A stretch of DNA of 64,000 bases from Sedimentibacter saalensis (GCF_007830175.1 NZ_VLKH01000003.1:186001-250000); one strand, 5' to 3'. Counted from the stretch's first letter, positions 25,158 through 34,373 are shown. Notes: generated by a model from the letters alone, not told the origin. Program-made: numbers and translations.

Positions 25158-27029
25158 CTATGTTGTTTTTTTCAACCTCTTCCACAAAGTAGTTCTGTCA
25201 ATCTTCAATATGTCACATGCAGCCTTTGTGCTGCAATTGTTGTTTAAGTATACCTTTTCAATATATTGCTGAGTCATAGTGTGAAGATCAACAGTCAAGT
25301 CTTCTCCAAAAGTTACAGCATTTTGATTCATTTTTATAATTTCCTCCATCTCAATTAACGTTTCAAAAGAGTTGAGGATTACGCACCTTTCCATTATGCC
25401 TTGAAGCTCTCTTATGTTACCTTTGTAATTTTTTGCAATCAATATGTCCTTAACTGTTTCCGGCATTTTAATTTCTTCTTTTTTATATTTTTTTGAATAT
25501 TTTTTTATGAAATATTCAGCCAGAATCAATATATCTTCTTTTCTTTCTTCCAGTGAAGGAATATACAAGTTGAGAGTGTTGATTCTAAAAAAAAGGTCAT
25601 CCCTGAATTTCCCCTGATTAACCAGGTCATCGAGATTTTTATTTGTAGCACATATTATTTTTACATCAACCGGAATAACCTTGTCTCCGCCTATTCGCAT
25701 TATTTGCTTTTCCTGAAGAACTCTTAATAACCTCCCCTGAAATTCCAGGGGTATTTCGCTTATCTCATCGAGAAAAATAGTACCGTTATGGGCAATTTCA
25801 AACATTCCCGCCTTGCCGTTTTTTCTGGCTCCTGTAAATGCTCCATCTTCATAGCCAAACAGCTCGCTTTCAAACAGCGTCGATGGAATGGCCGCACAAT
25901 TTACAGCAACAAAGGGACCTTTTGAACGAAAACTTGAATTGTGTATGCCTTGACACAGCATTTCTTTTCCCACTCCCGATTTTCCGCACACAAGTATTGG
26001 TGTGTCATACTGGGCATACTTTTTTGCAGTTGAAATACATTTTTCCATTTTATTGCTTTTATAAATTATGTCCTTGAACTGATACTTGGCAACAAAGCCA
26101 TGCTTCGCAAGGCTTCTTCTAATTTCATGGTCCATAACGCTTACATCGGAGGCTGCTATAAATGAAATTACAACTCCAAGGATTTCACCGTTCACATCAA
26201 TTGGCACAAGATTTGTAATCATCTTTTTATCCATTACTGTCATGATTTTTGCAATGACAGCATTTCCGCTCTGTAAAACGTCACTTATGTCCATATTGTC
26301 AAATATGCTTTCTATATTATTACCTAGTACTTCATCTTTCCTGAGATCAAACAGACGTTCAGCTTCCTTGTTGAACACTGTTATTTTCTTATTTTTATCC
26401 ACGGTGATTATTCCGTCGTGAATGAAATCAGTTATTGCTTCTGTCTGACTTCTTATTCTTTCTTCATTTTTAATGACACTTAATACAAGCAAAGCTTCAT
26501 TTATGGCAACACTTATATTTTCTTCCCTCGATTCAATGACAGAACCGTGAAAGTTATGTATGCCTGACAAAAGCCGTACAGTCGTGTCTCCCATAAATGT
26601 GTTAATCCCGTTTTCCATGGCTGTTTTTATGGCATGGTGGATATCATTCTTGTCCTGTATTGCTATGTTTGTAATTTGATTTTTTATGAAATGGTCAATC
26701 ATGTCAAAACCGTAAATAACATTGGTAAAACCTATTATCCCAATGGGCTCGTCTGTTTTTCCAAGCTTGTTGTAACAATCAATTACATCGTATACATCCA
26801 CTCTGATTTCAATGGCAGGTATGTTGAACCTTTCCTTGTAATAGCTGTAGGAACCGCCGCGGCTTATTATTACCTTTGTATCTTTTGTGACATATTTGTC
26901 TGTCCTGGCAATATCATCATGAATATTTCCATACACTGCCTTGACATTGTCATACTTGTTTTTAGCAATGATTTTTTTTGCTTTTTTCAACATGCCTTCC
27001 GTCGGTGCAAAAATAACTATTTCATTCAA
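25158..27029 (-). CDS. PrpR-type sigma-54-dependent transcriptional activator
   Basis: A 623-residue enhancer-binding protein. Residues ~1-185 resemble the PrpR N-terminal sensor (IVIFAPTEGML, IISRGGSYSYYK, GIIGFTNVIYGF, FMGDTTVRLLSG). A PAS domain follows (~200-310), then an AAA+ domain with CGKSGVGKEMLCQG (Walker A) and GYEDGAFTGARKNG, whose GAFTGA loop contacts sigma-54. A GTIFLDEISEIP segment and a FRDDLFFRI motif come next. The C-terminal Fis-like helix-turn-helix reads STKAACDILKIDRTTLWKRL. I take the TTG at 27029 as start because GGGAGGAAAG precedes it. It most likely activates the acid-sugar operon just downstream when it binds an organic-acid ligand. Confidence 0.92.
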   Translation of the reverse strand: MNEIVIFAPTEGMLKKAKKIIAKNKYDNVKAVYGNIHDDIARTDKYVTKDTKVIISRGGSYSYYKERFNIPAIEIRVDVYDVIDCYNKLGKTDEPIGIIGFTNVIYGFDMIDHFIKNQITNIAIQDKNDIHHAIKTAMENGINTFMGDTTVRLLSGIHNFHGSVIESREENISVAINEALLVLSVIKNEERIRSQTEAITDFIHDGIITVDKNKKITVFNKEAERLFDLRKDEVLGNNIESIFDNMDISDVLQSGNAVIAKIMTVMDKKMITNLVPIDVNGEILGVVISFIAASDVSVMDHEIRRSLAKHGFVAKYQFKDIIYKSNKMEKCISTAKKYAQYDTPILVCGKSGVGKEMLCQGIHNSSFRSKGPFVAVNCAAIPSTLFESELFGYEDGAFTGARKNGKAGMFEIAHNGTIFLDEISEIPLEFQGRLLRVLQEKQIMRIGGDKVIPVDVKIICATNKNLDDLVNQGKFRDDLFFRINTLNLYIPSLEERKEDILILAEYFIKKYSKKYKKEEIKMPETVKDILIAKNYKGNIRELQGIMERCVILNSFETLIEMEEIIKMNQNAVTFGEDLTVDLHTMTQQYIEKVYLNNNCSTKAACDILKIDRTTLWKRLKKTT

Positions 27030-27124
27030 AGTCTTTCCTCCCACGATATTTTTGAAAATTGAAAATATGTTTAATATTATACCACAAAATCCAACAGTTT
27101 GTGCAAAATTTTGTCAGGCGGGGA

Positions 27125-27895
27125 TCATGCTTTTATCTGTTCAATTGCTTTTTTGAAAGCATTTATATACATTGCAGTATCTAAATTGTATGCAACACCG
27201 TTATAGCCTTCTTCGAAATATGACTTTGCTGCTTCTATGCTTCCTGTAAAAATGAAGATTGGTTTGCTTGAATTTCTGCATGCATCCAGTACTCGTTTCA
27301 AAGCTTTTTTGAATTCAGGATTATCAAATTGTCCCGGTACTCCCATTGATATGGATAAATCATATGGTCCAACAAATATTCCGTCAACACCATCCATTGC
27401 AACAATTTCTTCTATATTTTCAAGACAGCCGATAGTTTCGCACTGAGGTATAAGCATTGTGTTATCATTGCAGATTTTCATATATTTGTCGATACTCGAT
27501 GCATCTTCTGAATTTCCATATTCCGAAACCCTGCCATAAATAAATCCTCTTTTGCCCACAGGAGAATATTTTCCGTATTCTACAATGTTTTTAACCTGCT
27601 CAACAGTTTCAACACATGGTATTATGAGACCCTTTGCTCCTGCATCAAGCATCTTAAGTATGGAAGATCTTGTTATATCCTTGATTCTTACAAAGGGCGT
27701 GATATTCTTTAACTCTGCAACTCTAATAAAATCCATTGCACTTTCAACATCAAAAGGTCCGTGTTCCGTATCAATAATTGTATAATCAAGTCCTGTTATA
27801 CCCAGACATTCCATGGCTGTGGTGCTTCCCATTTGAAAAAATGTGCCAAGAACTTTTTCGTTGTTTGATAATTTTTGCTTTACAATATTATTCAT
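27125..27895 (-). CDS. HpcH/HpaI-family aldolase
   Basis: A 256-residue class II aldolase of the HpcH/HpaI family (GarL, RhmA, HpaI), which split 2-keto-3-deoxy acids into pyruvate and an aldehyde. It shows GTFFQMGSTTAMECLGITGLDY, IDTEHGPFDVESAM (metal and catalytic His region), FVRIKDI, LDAGAKGLIIPCVET, MLIPQCETIGCLENIEEI and GIFVGPYDLSISMG. Full length. It has its own promoter and lies upstream of the sigma-54 activator. With the dehydratase it would complete a GarD-GarL-like route (acid sugar, keto-deoxy acid, pyruvate plus tartronate semialdehyde). That chemistry would explain the glycerate kinase. The substrate is inferred. Confidence 0.9.
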   Translation of the reverse strand: MNNIVKQKLSNNEKVLGTFFQMGSTTAMECLGITGLDYTIIDTEHGPFDVESAMDFIRVAELKNITPFVRIKDITRSSILKMLDAGAKGLIIPCVETVEQVKNIVEYGKYSPVGKRGFIYGRVSEYGNSEDASSIDKYMKICNDNTMLIPQCETIGCLENIEEIVAMDGVDGIFVGPYDLSISMGVPGQFDNPEFKKALKRVLDACRNSSKPIFIFTGSIEAAKSYFEEGYNGVAYNLDTAMYINAFKKAIEQIKA

Positions 27896-27926
27896 TGCAT
27901 CCTCCAGATTAATACATATTTTCTTT

Positions 27927-27955
27927 AATATATACCATAGATTTCAATATGTCAA
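27927..27955 (-). promoter_or_regulatory. Promoter of the aldolase gene
   Basis: TTGACA (27955-27950), 17 bases, TATATT (27932-27927). A housekeeping-type promoter about 30 bases before the aldolase ATG. The sigma-54 activator gene, 96 bases downstream of the aldolase, may be read from it too. Confidence 0.65.
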
Positions 27956-28042
27956 AAATGCATTAGTGTACTACTTCCTTTTTCATGAATAATTTGGAAA
28001 ATATTGAGAATAATATGAGCATTGACCAGAAAGGAGAAAGAA

Positions 28043-28360
28043 ATGAAAGGAATAATATTTTCAACAGTTATATTGTTAATAGTATCATTAATAGGCTTTT
28101 CCACCAATCCATCCTACGAGGATTACAAGGAATGGAACAAGACACAAGACTATGAAGAAATGGGGGCCTCCACGCAAATAGAAAAATCTGTGGTAGGATT
28201 TGTTTCAGACCTGGTTGCAGACAGCACTGTTGTAAGAGAAGATTACAAGGTTTTAAGCCTCTACACCGTAGAAAATGACGGCTCCTCCTACAAAGTATTG
28301 GGAATTTTCAACAATTTCTTTGTCATAGACAACGAGGAAGTTCCCGTTATTGAACAATAA
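28043..28360 (+). CDS. Small membrane-anchored or secreted protein (DUF4359-like)
   Basis: A 105-residue protein starting at the ATG behind AAAGGAG. Residues 1-20 (MKGIIFSTVILLIVSLIGF) form a signal peptide or anchor. The following STNPSYEDYKEWNKTQ resembles the DUF4359 family. A later segment (VVREDYKVLSLYTVEN, YKVLGIFNNFFVI) suggests a small beta fold outside the membrane. Function unknown. It stands alone, is convergent with the diguanylate cyclase gene, and shares a bidirectional terminator with it. Confidence 0.7.
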   Translation: MKGIIFSTVILLIVSLIGFSTNPSYEDYKEWNKTQDYEEMGASTQIEKSVVGFVSDLVADSTVVREDYKVLSLYTVENDGSSYKVLGIFNNFFVIDNEEVPVIEQ

Positions 28361-28379
28361 CTAAAATCCTATTGCACAT

Positions 28380-28411
28380 AAAAATCCGCTGATTGTTCTC
28401 AGCGGATTTTT
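28380..28411. terminator. Bidirectional terminator
   Basis: AAAAATCCGCTGA pairs with TCAGCGGATTTTT over 13 bases with a 6-base loop. It serves both convergent genes. Confidence 0.85.
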
Positions 28412-28417
28412 CATCCT

Positions 28418-29551
28418 TCACTGCATATACACTTTGTTCCGTACCATTCTGTGGCTTACAGTTCCTATTACTTCATCTTCCGTTATGCCGTATCCGCCTG
28501 TGTATTTGTACATGCCAAAAGAAAATGTATATGGTATTTTAATTATTCCTTCTTCATAAACAAGAGAATTTTTTAAATTATTGATTTTATTTTTAACTGC
28601 CTCAACATCACAGTCATTTTCTATTAAAAGACAAAATTCATCTCCGCCGAACCTGTATAACTTATCGGTTTTTCTTAAACTTCTTTTTAATTTACCGGCA
28701 AAATGCACCAGTATTTTATCTCCCACGTCATGTCCGTATGTGTCATTAATATTTTTAAACTTATCAAAATCCATGAATAAAATTGTAAACGGTGTCTTGT
28801 TGTTCAAATAATCAGTAAGTGTCACAGAAAGACTGGCCTTGTTGTTAACTTTTGTCAATGAATCTATCATCGCATAAGCCTTCATTTCCTTTACCATTGC
28901 TTTTTTAAGTATTGAAGTCTGGAACGGCAAAAGAAACATATAAATTATAAGAATGCCGCTGACACCGTAAGCTTCATATCCGTAATACATTATGATGTTT
29001 ATAACAGCACATACATATACATACGCCAGTTGAGCGTATATGCTCTGAGGAGTCATCTCATCCAGACTGTTTGTGTACAAACAGATTATGATATTGAGCA
29101 TTACTACGTTCACCAAGTCATAAAAACTAACTGCTGCCACAATTACAAGTATTGGATTATATCCCTGGAGCAACGTGCTGATTAACTTTGCTGACAATAT
29201 GCATATTGCCCGCATGGACCAGTTGTAAAGCAATTTGCTTATTGAATTAAACAGTCTCTCATGTTTTATTATTTTAACTGCTAATATTTCCAGTATCATT
29301 GACAATGTTACTATGACAACGCAAGTGGCAGGATTGAACTTGAAGACTGCAAATATTGCCACTGCTGCAAGGAATGAAATTGCCTTGTTTTGTGAATATC
29401 TTAATATTACAACCTCAAGCACCATTCCAAACACTGTTATGAGTATTCCTAAAACAGTTACTTCAACTCTGTAATTAAAAAGCATGAAGGCGCTTAAAAA
29501 CACAGCAACAACTATTGCAGTATACATGTATGGTTTAAAAAACTTATTCAT
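28418..29551 (-). CDS. Membrane diguanylate cyclase, copy 1
   Basis: A 377-residue protein with about seven hydrophobic segments in residues 5-215 and a GGDEF domain from ~225. The active motif is FGGDEFCLL, with DFDKFKNINDTYGHDVGD before it. An RKTD inhibitory site lies five residues ahead of GGDEF, so product feedback is expected. It makes cyclic di-GMP. The gene at 31314 is a paralogue of almost equal length and matches along the whole chain, including the membrane part (FNPATCVV, LLPFQ). The membrane sensor type is not one I can name. It is convergent with the small gene at 28043. Confidence 0.92.
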   Translation of the reverse strand: MNKFFKPYMYTAIVVAVFLSAFMLFNYRVEVTVLGILITVFGMVLEVVILRYSQNKAISFLAAVAIFAVFKFNPATCVVIVTLSMILEILAVKIIKHERLFNSISKLLYNWSMRAICILSAKLISTLLQGYNPILVIVAAVSFYDLVNVVMLNIIICLYTNSLDEMTPQSIYAQLAYVYVCAVINIIMYYGYEAYGVSGILIIYMFLLPFQTSILKKAMVKEMKAYAMIDSLTKVNNKASLSVTLTDYLNNKTPFTILFMDFDKFKNINDTYGHDVGDKILVHFAGKLKRSLRKTDKLYRFGGDEFCLLIENDCDVEAVKNKINNLKNSLVYEEGIIKIPYTFSFGMYKYTGGYGITEDEVIGTVSHRMVRNKVYMQ

Positions 29552-29650
29552 TCCTTAAATCACCAACCGTTCTTTGTTAGACTGTCATATGCATATATAT
29601 CGTCATAATTGTGTAAAAGTTTACCCTGCAGCCCTGGCGGTGACAAATAA

Positions 29651-29683
29651 AAAAGGTTAAGCAGCAACTGTGCTTAACCTTTT
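29651..29683 (-). terminator. Terminator after the aminotransferase gene
   Basis: AAAAGGTTAAGCA (29651-29663) pairs with TGCTTAACCTTTT (29671-29683). On the minus strand it is followed by a T run. Confidence 0.85.
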
Positions 29684-29694
29684 GATATTTTATA

Positions 29695-31011
29695 TTATCT
29701 TTGTGCTTCAAATTGTCTTAAGAGTTTAACGAACAATTCTGGTACTTTTGCCATGTTTTCAGGAGATTCAACAAATGAAATTCTGAACTGAGTGCTTCCG
29801 GGGTTGAACTCGCCGTCTTTAATATCATAGAAGCCTTTCAATGGTGCAACAAGAAGTGTTGTTTCAACTCCGTCTATGGAAACTGAGCCTTCACCAGCGC
29901 AGTACAATACGAAATCTATGGCATCAAATCCAGGTTTTACAACGTTTCTAACATCAATTACAGAGTAGATTGATGCATCAGGGCTTGAAACAATGAGTCC
30001 AGGCTCTTGTTCTTTCAATCCGTTGTATACATTGAATATCAGTTCCTTGTAGTACTCGCGAAGTCCTTTGCACCAATCAGCAATTTGTTCTTTGCTTTCA
30101 TGTGCCAGTGCTCCGAATATGTACTGACCTATGGCATTAGCACAGAGGTTTGCAGTATATTCAGCTACTGAACGGTTATTGAAATCAGCATTGTCAGTTA
30201 TTAAAGCACCGATTCTGAGTCCGCATGCATTCCATACCTTTGATGCAGTTTCAACACTTATTCTTCTTCCTTCAATTCCAGGAACATCTGCATCAGTAAT
30301 TCCCCATATACTTACAAGTTCACTGCCTTCTACATAGTACAATTCACGATATGCTTCATCGCTTATCATCCACATGTTGTATTTTACGCACAGTCGTGCA
30401 AGTCCTTTAAGAGTTTCATAATCATAAAGCTGTCCTGTTGGGTTGTCATAAGGAATAACAAGAAGAGCTCCAGGATTGTTTTCTTTTATAGTTTCTTCAA
30501 TTTTATCAAGTTCAGGAAGGCTGAACTTTCCGTCTTCGTTCAAATGACGTTTTACAGTAACAGTCTTGCGTCCTATTCTTTCTGCAAATGAAATATAGTT
30601 TGTGTAAGCTGGATCTATCATCATAAGAGGTTTTTCACCAGTGCCTGGAGCACCGCAAACGCCTATTAGCAATAATTCCATACCAGTAGAGCCTCCATCT
30701 GTTACCTGAACAAATAATTTACTGGTATCAAAACCTTCGCAGCTAAGGATGTTCTTAAATGCATCCTGAGTTTCTTGCAAACCAACAGTGCTTGTATATC
30801 TGATAACGCCTTTTGCAAATGGGCTTTCTGGTGCATCAAGTGCAAACATTCTTTTCTGCATTGCAGGATTAGTTGGAAGTGATACATTCCCTATACCTAC
30901 ATTAATAACAGCCTGTGGTTTAACTTTACGTTCCTCATATTTCATCTGCGCCAGTCTAACATCTGATGGCGTCCTTGATTCAAAATGTGCTGACAGTATT
31001 GGTTTACTCAT
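29695..31011 (-). CDS. PLP-dependent class I/II aminotransferase
   Basis: A 438-residue fold-type I aminotransferase. Visible motifs are INVGIGNVSLPTNPAM, RYTSTVGLQETQDAF, TDGGSTGMELLL, PYDNPTGQLYDYE (the conserved Asn-Pro-Thr-Gly), MISDEAYREL with the cofactor Asp, and SVETASKVWNACGLRIG with the Schiff-base Lys. FRISF near the C-terminus supplies the carboxylate-binding Arg. It is a soluble enzyme; the amino acid pair used cannot be told. It is a single-gene unit between two diguanylate cyclase genes, with its own terminator. The start has AGGAGGTTTTTACC before ATG. Confidence 0.9.
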   Translation of the reverse strand: MSKPILSAHFESRTPSDVRLAQMKYEERKVKPQAVINVGIGNVSLPTNPAMQKRMFALDAPESPFAKGVIRYTSTVGLQETQDAFKNILSCEGFDTSKLFVQVTDGGSTGMELLLIGVCGAPGTGEKPLMMIDPAYTNYISFAERIGRKTVTVKRHLNEDGKFSLPELDKIEETIKENNPGALLVIPYDNPTGQLYDYETLKGLARLCVKYNMWMISDEAYRELYYVEGSELVSIWGITDADVPGIEGRRISVETASKVWNACGLRIGALITDNADFNNRSVAEYTANLCANAIGQYIFGALAHESKEQIADWCKGLREYYKELIFNVYNGLKEQEPGLIVSSPDASIYSVIDVRNVVKPGFDAIDFVLYCAGEGSVSIDGVETTLLVAPLKGFYDIKDGEFNPGSTQFRISFVESPENMAKVPELFVKLLRQFEAQR

Positions 31012-31313
31012 TTGGTAAAAACCTCCTAAAATTAATTTAATATTTTGTTTAATTGTTATAAATTAAACGTTTTTAATTTATATATCATTAATTGTCACGT
31101 ATTCATTATAAACAAAATTTGCATTTTTGTCTATAGATTTGTAAAGATTTAAACTGAGCAAAAAAGACATAATTTAAAGACGTGAGTAATCATATGGCGG
31201 ACAAGTTTATGAAAATATAATTTGTAAAATAAAAACATTTATATTTAAAATAAATAAGGACAATGCATTATCAATCTTAAGGAATAAATACTTTGTCCAA
31301 ACATTAACAATTA
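31012..31313. other. Intergenic, promoter region of the aminotransferase
   Basis: Very AT-rich, no reading frame of interest. It presumably holds the aminotransferase promoter and the end of the second diguanylate cyclase transcript. I see no clear terminator or riboswitch. Confidence 0.35.
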
Positions 31314-32465
31314 TTATGGCTGCATATATACATTATAAACTTTGTTTTGTATCATCCTGTGGCTGACAATGCTAATAATCTGATCCTCTGTTACCCCATG
31401 TTCTCCACTGTACTTATACTTGCCTATTGTAAATGAATATGGGATTTTTAATATATTTTCTTCAAATACAAGTGACCCCTTTAGGCTGTTTGTCTTTTCA
31501 ATAACAACATTGACATCGCATTCCTTGTCAATAACAAGACAAAACTCGTCTCCACCAAATCTGTACAACTTGTCTGATTTTCTTAACTTTCCTTTTAATG
31601 TTACTGCAAAATGTTTAAGAATTTTGTCTCCCACATCATGTCCGTATGTATCATTTATTTTTTTGAAATTGTCAAAATCGATGAACACCAATGTAAAGGG
31701 AATTTTGCTTTGAACATATTCTGTAAGAATTTTAGTGAGGCTGGCCTTGTTGTACACATTTGTAAGAGAATCAACAAGGACAGATGTTTCTATTTCATGC
31801 CCCATTACCTTCCCCATGATTGAATTCTGAAAAGGAAGCAAGAACAAAAATATCACTGCGACGGCATTTATTCCATATGCCCCGTAACCGTAGTAAAGCA
31901 AGATATTTATAATTACACTGATATAAATGCAGGATGTCATGGAATGGATGCTGTTAACGTGTGCTTCATCTTTATTGTTCGTGTACAGGTAGATTATCAG
32001 CATTAACATTGACGCATTGATTGTGTTGTGTAAAGTCGATGCAAGAATCATTAAAAACACCGCATTTTGTCCATGAAGAACAATGATTGCTGCTGATACG
32101 GTTAGAATGCTTACTATGCGCATGGCCCAGTTATATAATGCCTTGCTGGCTGAAGAAAATGTATTTTCATGCTTTAAAAGCTTGTCTGCTGCAGTTTCAA
32201 TTAAAAATGAAAGGGTTACTATGAATACACACGTTGCAGGATTAAACAAAAAAGCTGCAAAAATGATTATAGTCCCACGAAGAGATGCTCCGCTGTGCTG
32301 CGAATACCTTAACATCAAAACCTCAAGAACGGCCCCATATGCTGCAATGAATACGCTTAGCAAAACAATTTCTGTTCTGTAGCTGACTAACATAAGTATG
32401 CTGAGAAAGGCAGCAAAAATAATGGTTCCTATCAAGTAAGGCTTATATAATTTATGCATGTTCAA
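31314..32465 (-). CDS. Membrane diguanylate cyclase, copy 2
   Basis: A 383-residue paralogue of the protein at 28418-29551. The N-terminal ~215 residues are membrane segments in the same pattern. The GGDEF domain shows DFDNFKKINDTYGHDVGD and FGGDEFCLV, with an RKSD inhibitory site five residues before. Both copies end with a SHRMxxNKVYxxYMQ-like tail. The shared architecture over the full length marks a duplication that the aminotransferase gene now separates. The ATG at 32465 follows a weak GGGGGAATTTGAAC ribosome region. Confidence 0.92.
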   Translation of the reverse strand: MNMHKLYKPYLIGTIIFAAFLSILMLVSYRTEIVLLSVFIAAYGAVLEVLMLRYSQHSGASLRGTIIIFAAFLFNPATCVFIVTLSFLIETAADKLLKHENTFSSASKALYNWAMRIVSILTVSAAIIVLHGQNAVFLMILASTLHNTINASMLMLIIYLYTNNKDEAHVNSIHSMTSCIYISVIINILLYYGYGAYGINAVAVIFLFLLPFQNSIMGKVMGHEIETSVLVDSLTNVYNKASLTKILTEYVQSKIPFTLVFIDFDNFKKINDTYGHDVGDKILKHFAVTLKGKLRKSDKLYRFGGDEFCLVIDKECDVNVVIEKTNSLKGSLVFEENILKIPYSFTIGKYKYSGEHGVTEDQIISIVSHRMIQNKVYNVYMQP

Positions 32466-32704
32466 ATTCCCCCAAAATTATAAACATTTATTAATATAAG
32501 TAAGTTTTAATCCTATCCAAAAAATCGTACTAGAATTATTATACCTAAATTTTTGAAATTTGTCATTAAAAAGTCATCAATTAAAATTTTTACATTATTA
32601 ACATAAAATATCCATTTTGTTTATTTTTCGAACAAAATTGTATCAACATAAGTTTATCATACTTGCATAAAAATAATGTCTAAAAAAGTCGACAAAATCT
32701 TGGA

Positions 32705-33982
32705 TTATTTGCTCATTTCCATATAAAAGTCTATTATTTCATCATCATTAACCAGAGTACGTATGCTGTCATAAACAGGCATTGCTGCAAATTTTACCAT
32801 ATCCTGCCTTGTTCTTTCCGGCAAATCAACTATGTCCATGCCGTTGTCAATAAGTGTTTGTTTCACATCTTCAAGACGCTCATCTGCCTTAATTCGAGCA
32901 TAGGCAGTTGCATTTTTTGCAGCTTCTTCAATTACTTTCTTTTCCTGTTCATTGAGGCTGTTAAAAATATCATTTGTTGTGATCAAAGGTAAAAAATGAG
33001 GCAGATGATTTGTGTTTATAACATAGTCCTGTGCATCATAAAACTCAAATGCTGCAATGTTTCCATAGGGATTTTCCTGAGCATCAATATATCCGCGCAG
33101 CAATGATGAATGTATTTCTCCCACCGGAAGAGGTATGACTATTGCTCCAAGCAGCTGCCAGAATTTTATGTGGTTTGGATTTTGAATTGTTCTGATTTTA
33201 ATTCCTCCAAATTGTTCTATATCCTGAATTTCTAAATTTGAAGTCATTTCTCTGAATTGTTCATCAGCCATACCAAGCAATTTGTATCCGGAATTGCTGT
33301 ATATATTATTTATCTTTTGGTAGAAATATTCATTATCCATTGTGTTTCTCAATTTGTTTATATCATTATAAACCATTGGCATATCCAGTATGGATAATTC
33401 GGGAACTAAATTTACCTGATGAGCTGTAGTTTGTATAATAAAATTCGGGCTTCCTTCACTTATTGTAGTGCTGAGCATCTGTCTGTCATTTCCCAATGCA
33501 GCATCTGTAAACACCTCTATTTTCATTTTTCCGTTGCTCAATGTATTTACTTCTTCAGCAAATTTTTCTGCATACAAAGTAGCAAGGGAGCCTTTTGGAG
33601 AATCCAAACCCAACGTAAAAGTCATATCTCTTATATCATCTTGAACATGCTCCATGTCTTCAACAGACTGCATGTTGTAAATACACATATTGACAGGAAT
33701 CATGTCAATACAGAGTTTTAAAGTTTTCCCGGGGTAAAATGGTATATTGCTTATTTGAACCGGATGGTATCCATTGGAATTAATCACAATAGTATATTCA
33801 TTAAATTTGTCAGATTTAAATATATGTAATAATGCTTTTTCAATAGGCAAATCTTCATGATTTGTTAAATCAACACTTAAATAAGAACATTCTGAACTAT
33901 CATGCTCATGCAAAACAAACAATTTTTGATTTGTTCCACTATAGATTTTATCGCATGGATAATTTAAAACCCAATAATACAA
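32705..33982 (-). CDS. Orphan DctP-like protein with N-terminal beta-sandwich domain
   Basis: A 425-residue protein starting at TTG 33982 behind AAGGAAG; the codon before it is a stop. Residues ~118-420 match the TRAP transporter solute receptor DctP (FTLGLDSPKGSLATLYAEKF, GNDRQMLSTTISEG, KIRTIQNPNHIKFWQLLGA, GYIDAQENP). Residues ~25-105 look like a carboxypeptidase-regulatory-like sandwich (LPIEKALLHIFK, INSNGYHPVQISNIPFYPG) similar to the protein at 6670-7089. There is no signal peptide and no DctQ/DctM gene nearby, both unusual for a periplasmic-type receptor. It may bind an acid ligand in the cytoplasm or be spore-associated. Function unknown. Confidence 0.75.
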   Translation of the reverse strand: MYYWVLNYPCDKIYSGTNQKLFVLHEHDSSECSYLSVDLTNHEDLPIEKALLHIFKSDKFNEYTIVINSNGYHPVQISNIPFYPGKTLKLCIDMIPVNMCIYNMQSVEDMEHVQDDIRDMTFTLGLDSPKGSLATLYAEKFAEEVNTLSNGKMKIEVFTDAALGNDRQMLSTTISEGSPNFIIQTTAHQVNLVPELSILDMPMVYNDINKLRNTMDNEYFYQKINNIYSNSGYKLLGMADEQFREMTSNLEIQDIEQFGGIKIRTIQNPNHIKFWQLLGAIVIPLPVGEIHSSLLRGYIDAQENPYGNIAAFEFYDAQDYVINTNHLPHFLPLITTNDIFNSLNEQEKKVIEEAAKNATAYARIKADERLEDVKQTLIDNGMDIVDLPERTRQDMVKFAAMPVYDSIRTLVNDDEIIDFYMEMSK

Positions 33983-34047
33983 TTATTAACACTTCCTTTT
34001 ATAAGCATATAACAATATATTCAAACTGATAAAATATGTGATATAAA

Positions 34048-34078
34048 AACAGCCCTTGACAAAATGTCAAAAGCTGTT
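34048..34078 (-). terminator. Terminator after the YmaF gene
   Basis: AACAGC/GCTGTT with an inner TTGACA/TGTCAA stem, followed on the minus strand by T residues, just beyond the YmaF stop. Confidence 0.65.
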
Positions 34079-34085
34079 GATTACT

Positions 34086-34373
34086 TTAATGAACGGAAGT
34101 GTAACCTTCGGTGTAGTGCGTATGTCCATCTTCATATGTGGTAACAGTTTCATAACGGTGTACGTGACCGCCTCTTACCTGAATATCCGGGCCTGTTCTT
34201 GTTTGGATTCTGTGCCTGTGACCATCATTGAATGTTGTGACATCTGAAATATGATGATAATGACCGGGAATGTTAGGATCCGAAGATGTACTGCCTCTGT
34301 AATAATGCCTGTGACCGTCATCTATGGTAGTTGCTCCTTCAAAGGAGTGTCTGTGATTTCTGTTTCTCATCAA
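34086..34373 (-). CDS. YmaF family histidine-rich protein
   Basis: A 95-residue protein built of repeats around paired histidines: NRNHRHSFEGAT, DGHRHYYRGST, GHYHHISDVT, DGHRHRIQTRTG, GGHVHRYETVT, DGHTHYTEGYT. Histidine pairs are spaced about every 14-16 residues. This matches the YmaF family of spore-formers, whose function is unknown; metal binding is plausible. It is a monocistronic gene with a terminator behind it. Confidence 0.85.
   Translation of the reverse strand: MMRNRNHRHSFEGATTIDDGHRHYYRGSTSSDPNIPGHYHHISDVTTFNDGHRHRIQTRTGPDIQVRGGHVHRYETVTTYEDGHTHYTEGYTSVH

Noticed and set aside
28361-34000. Cyclic-di-GMP riboswitches near the diguanylate cyclase genes
   Set aside because: I looked for the GEMM-I and GEMM-II core motifs in the intergenic regions and found none.
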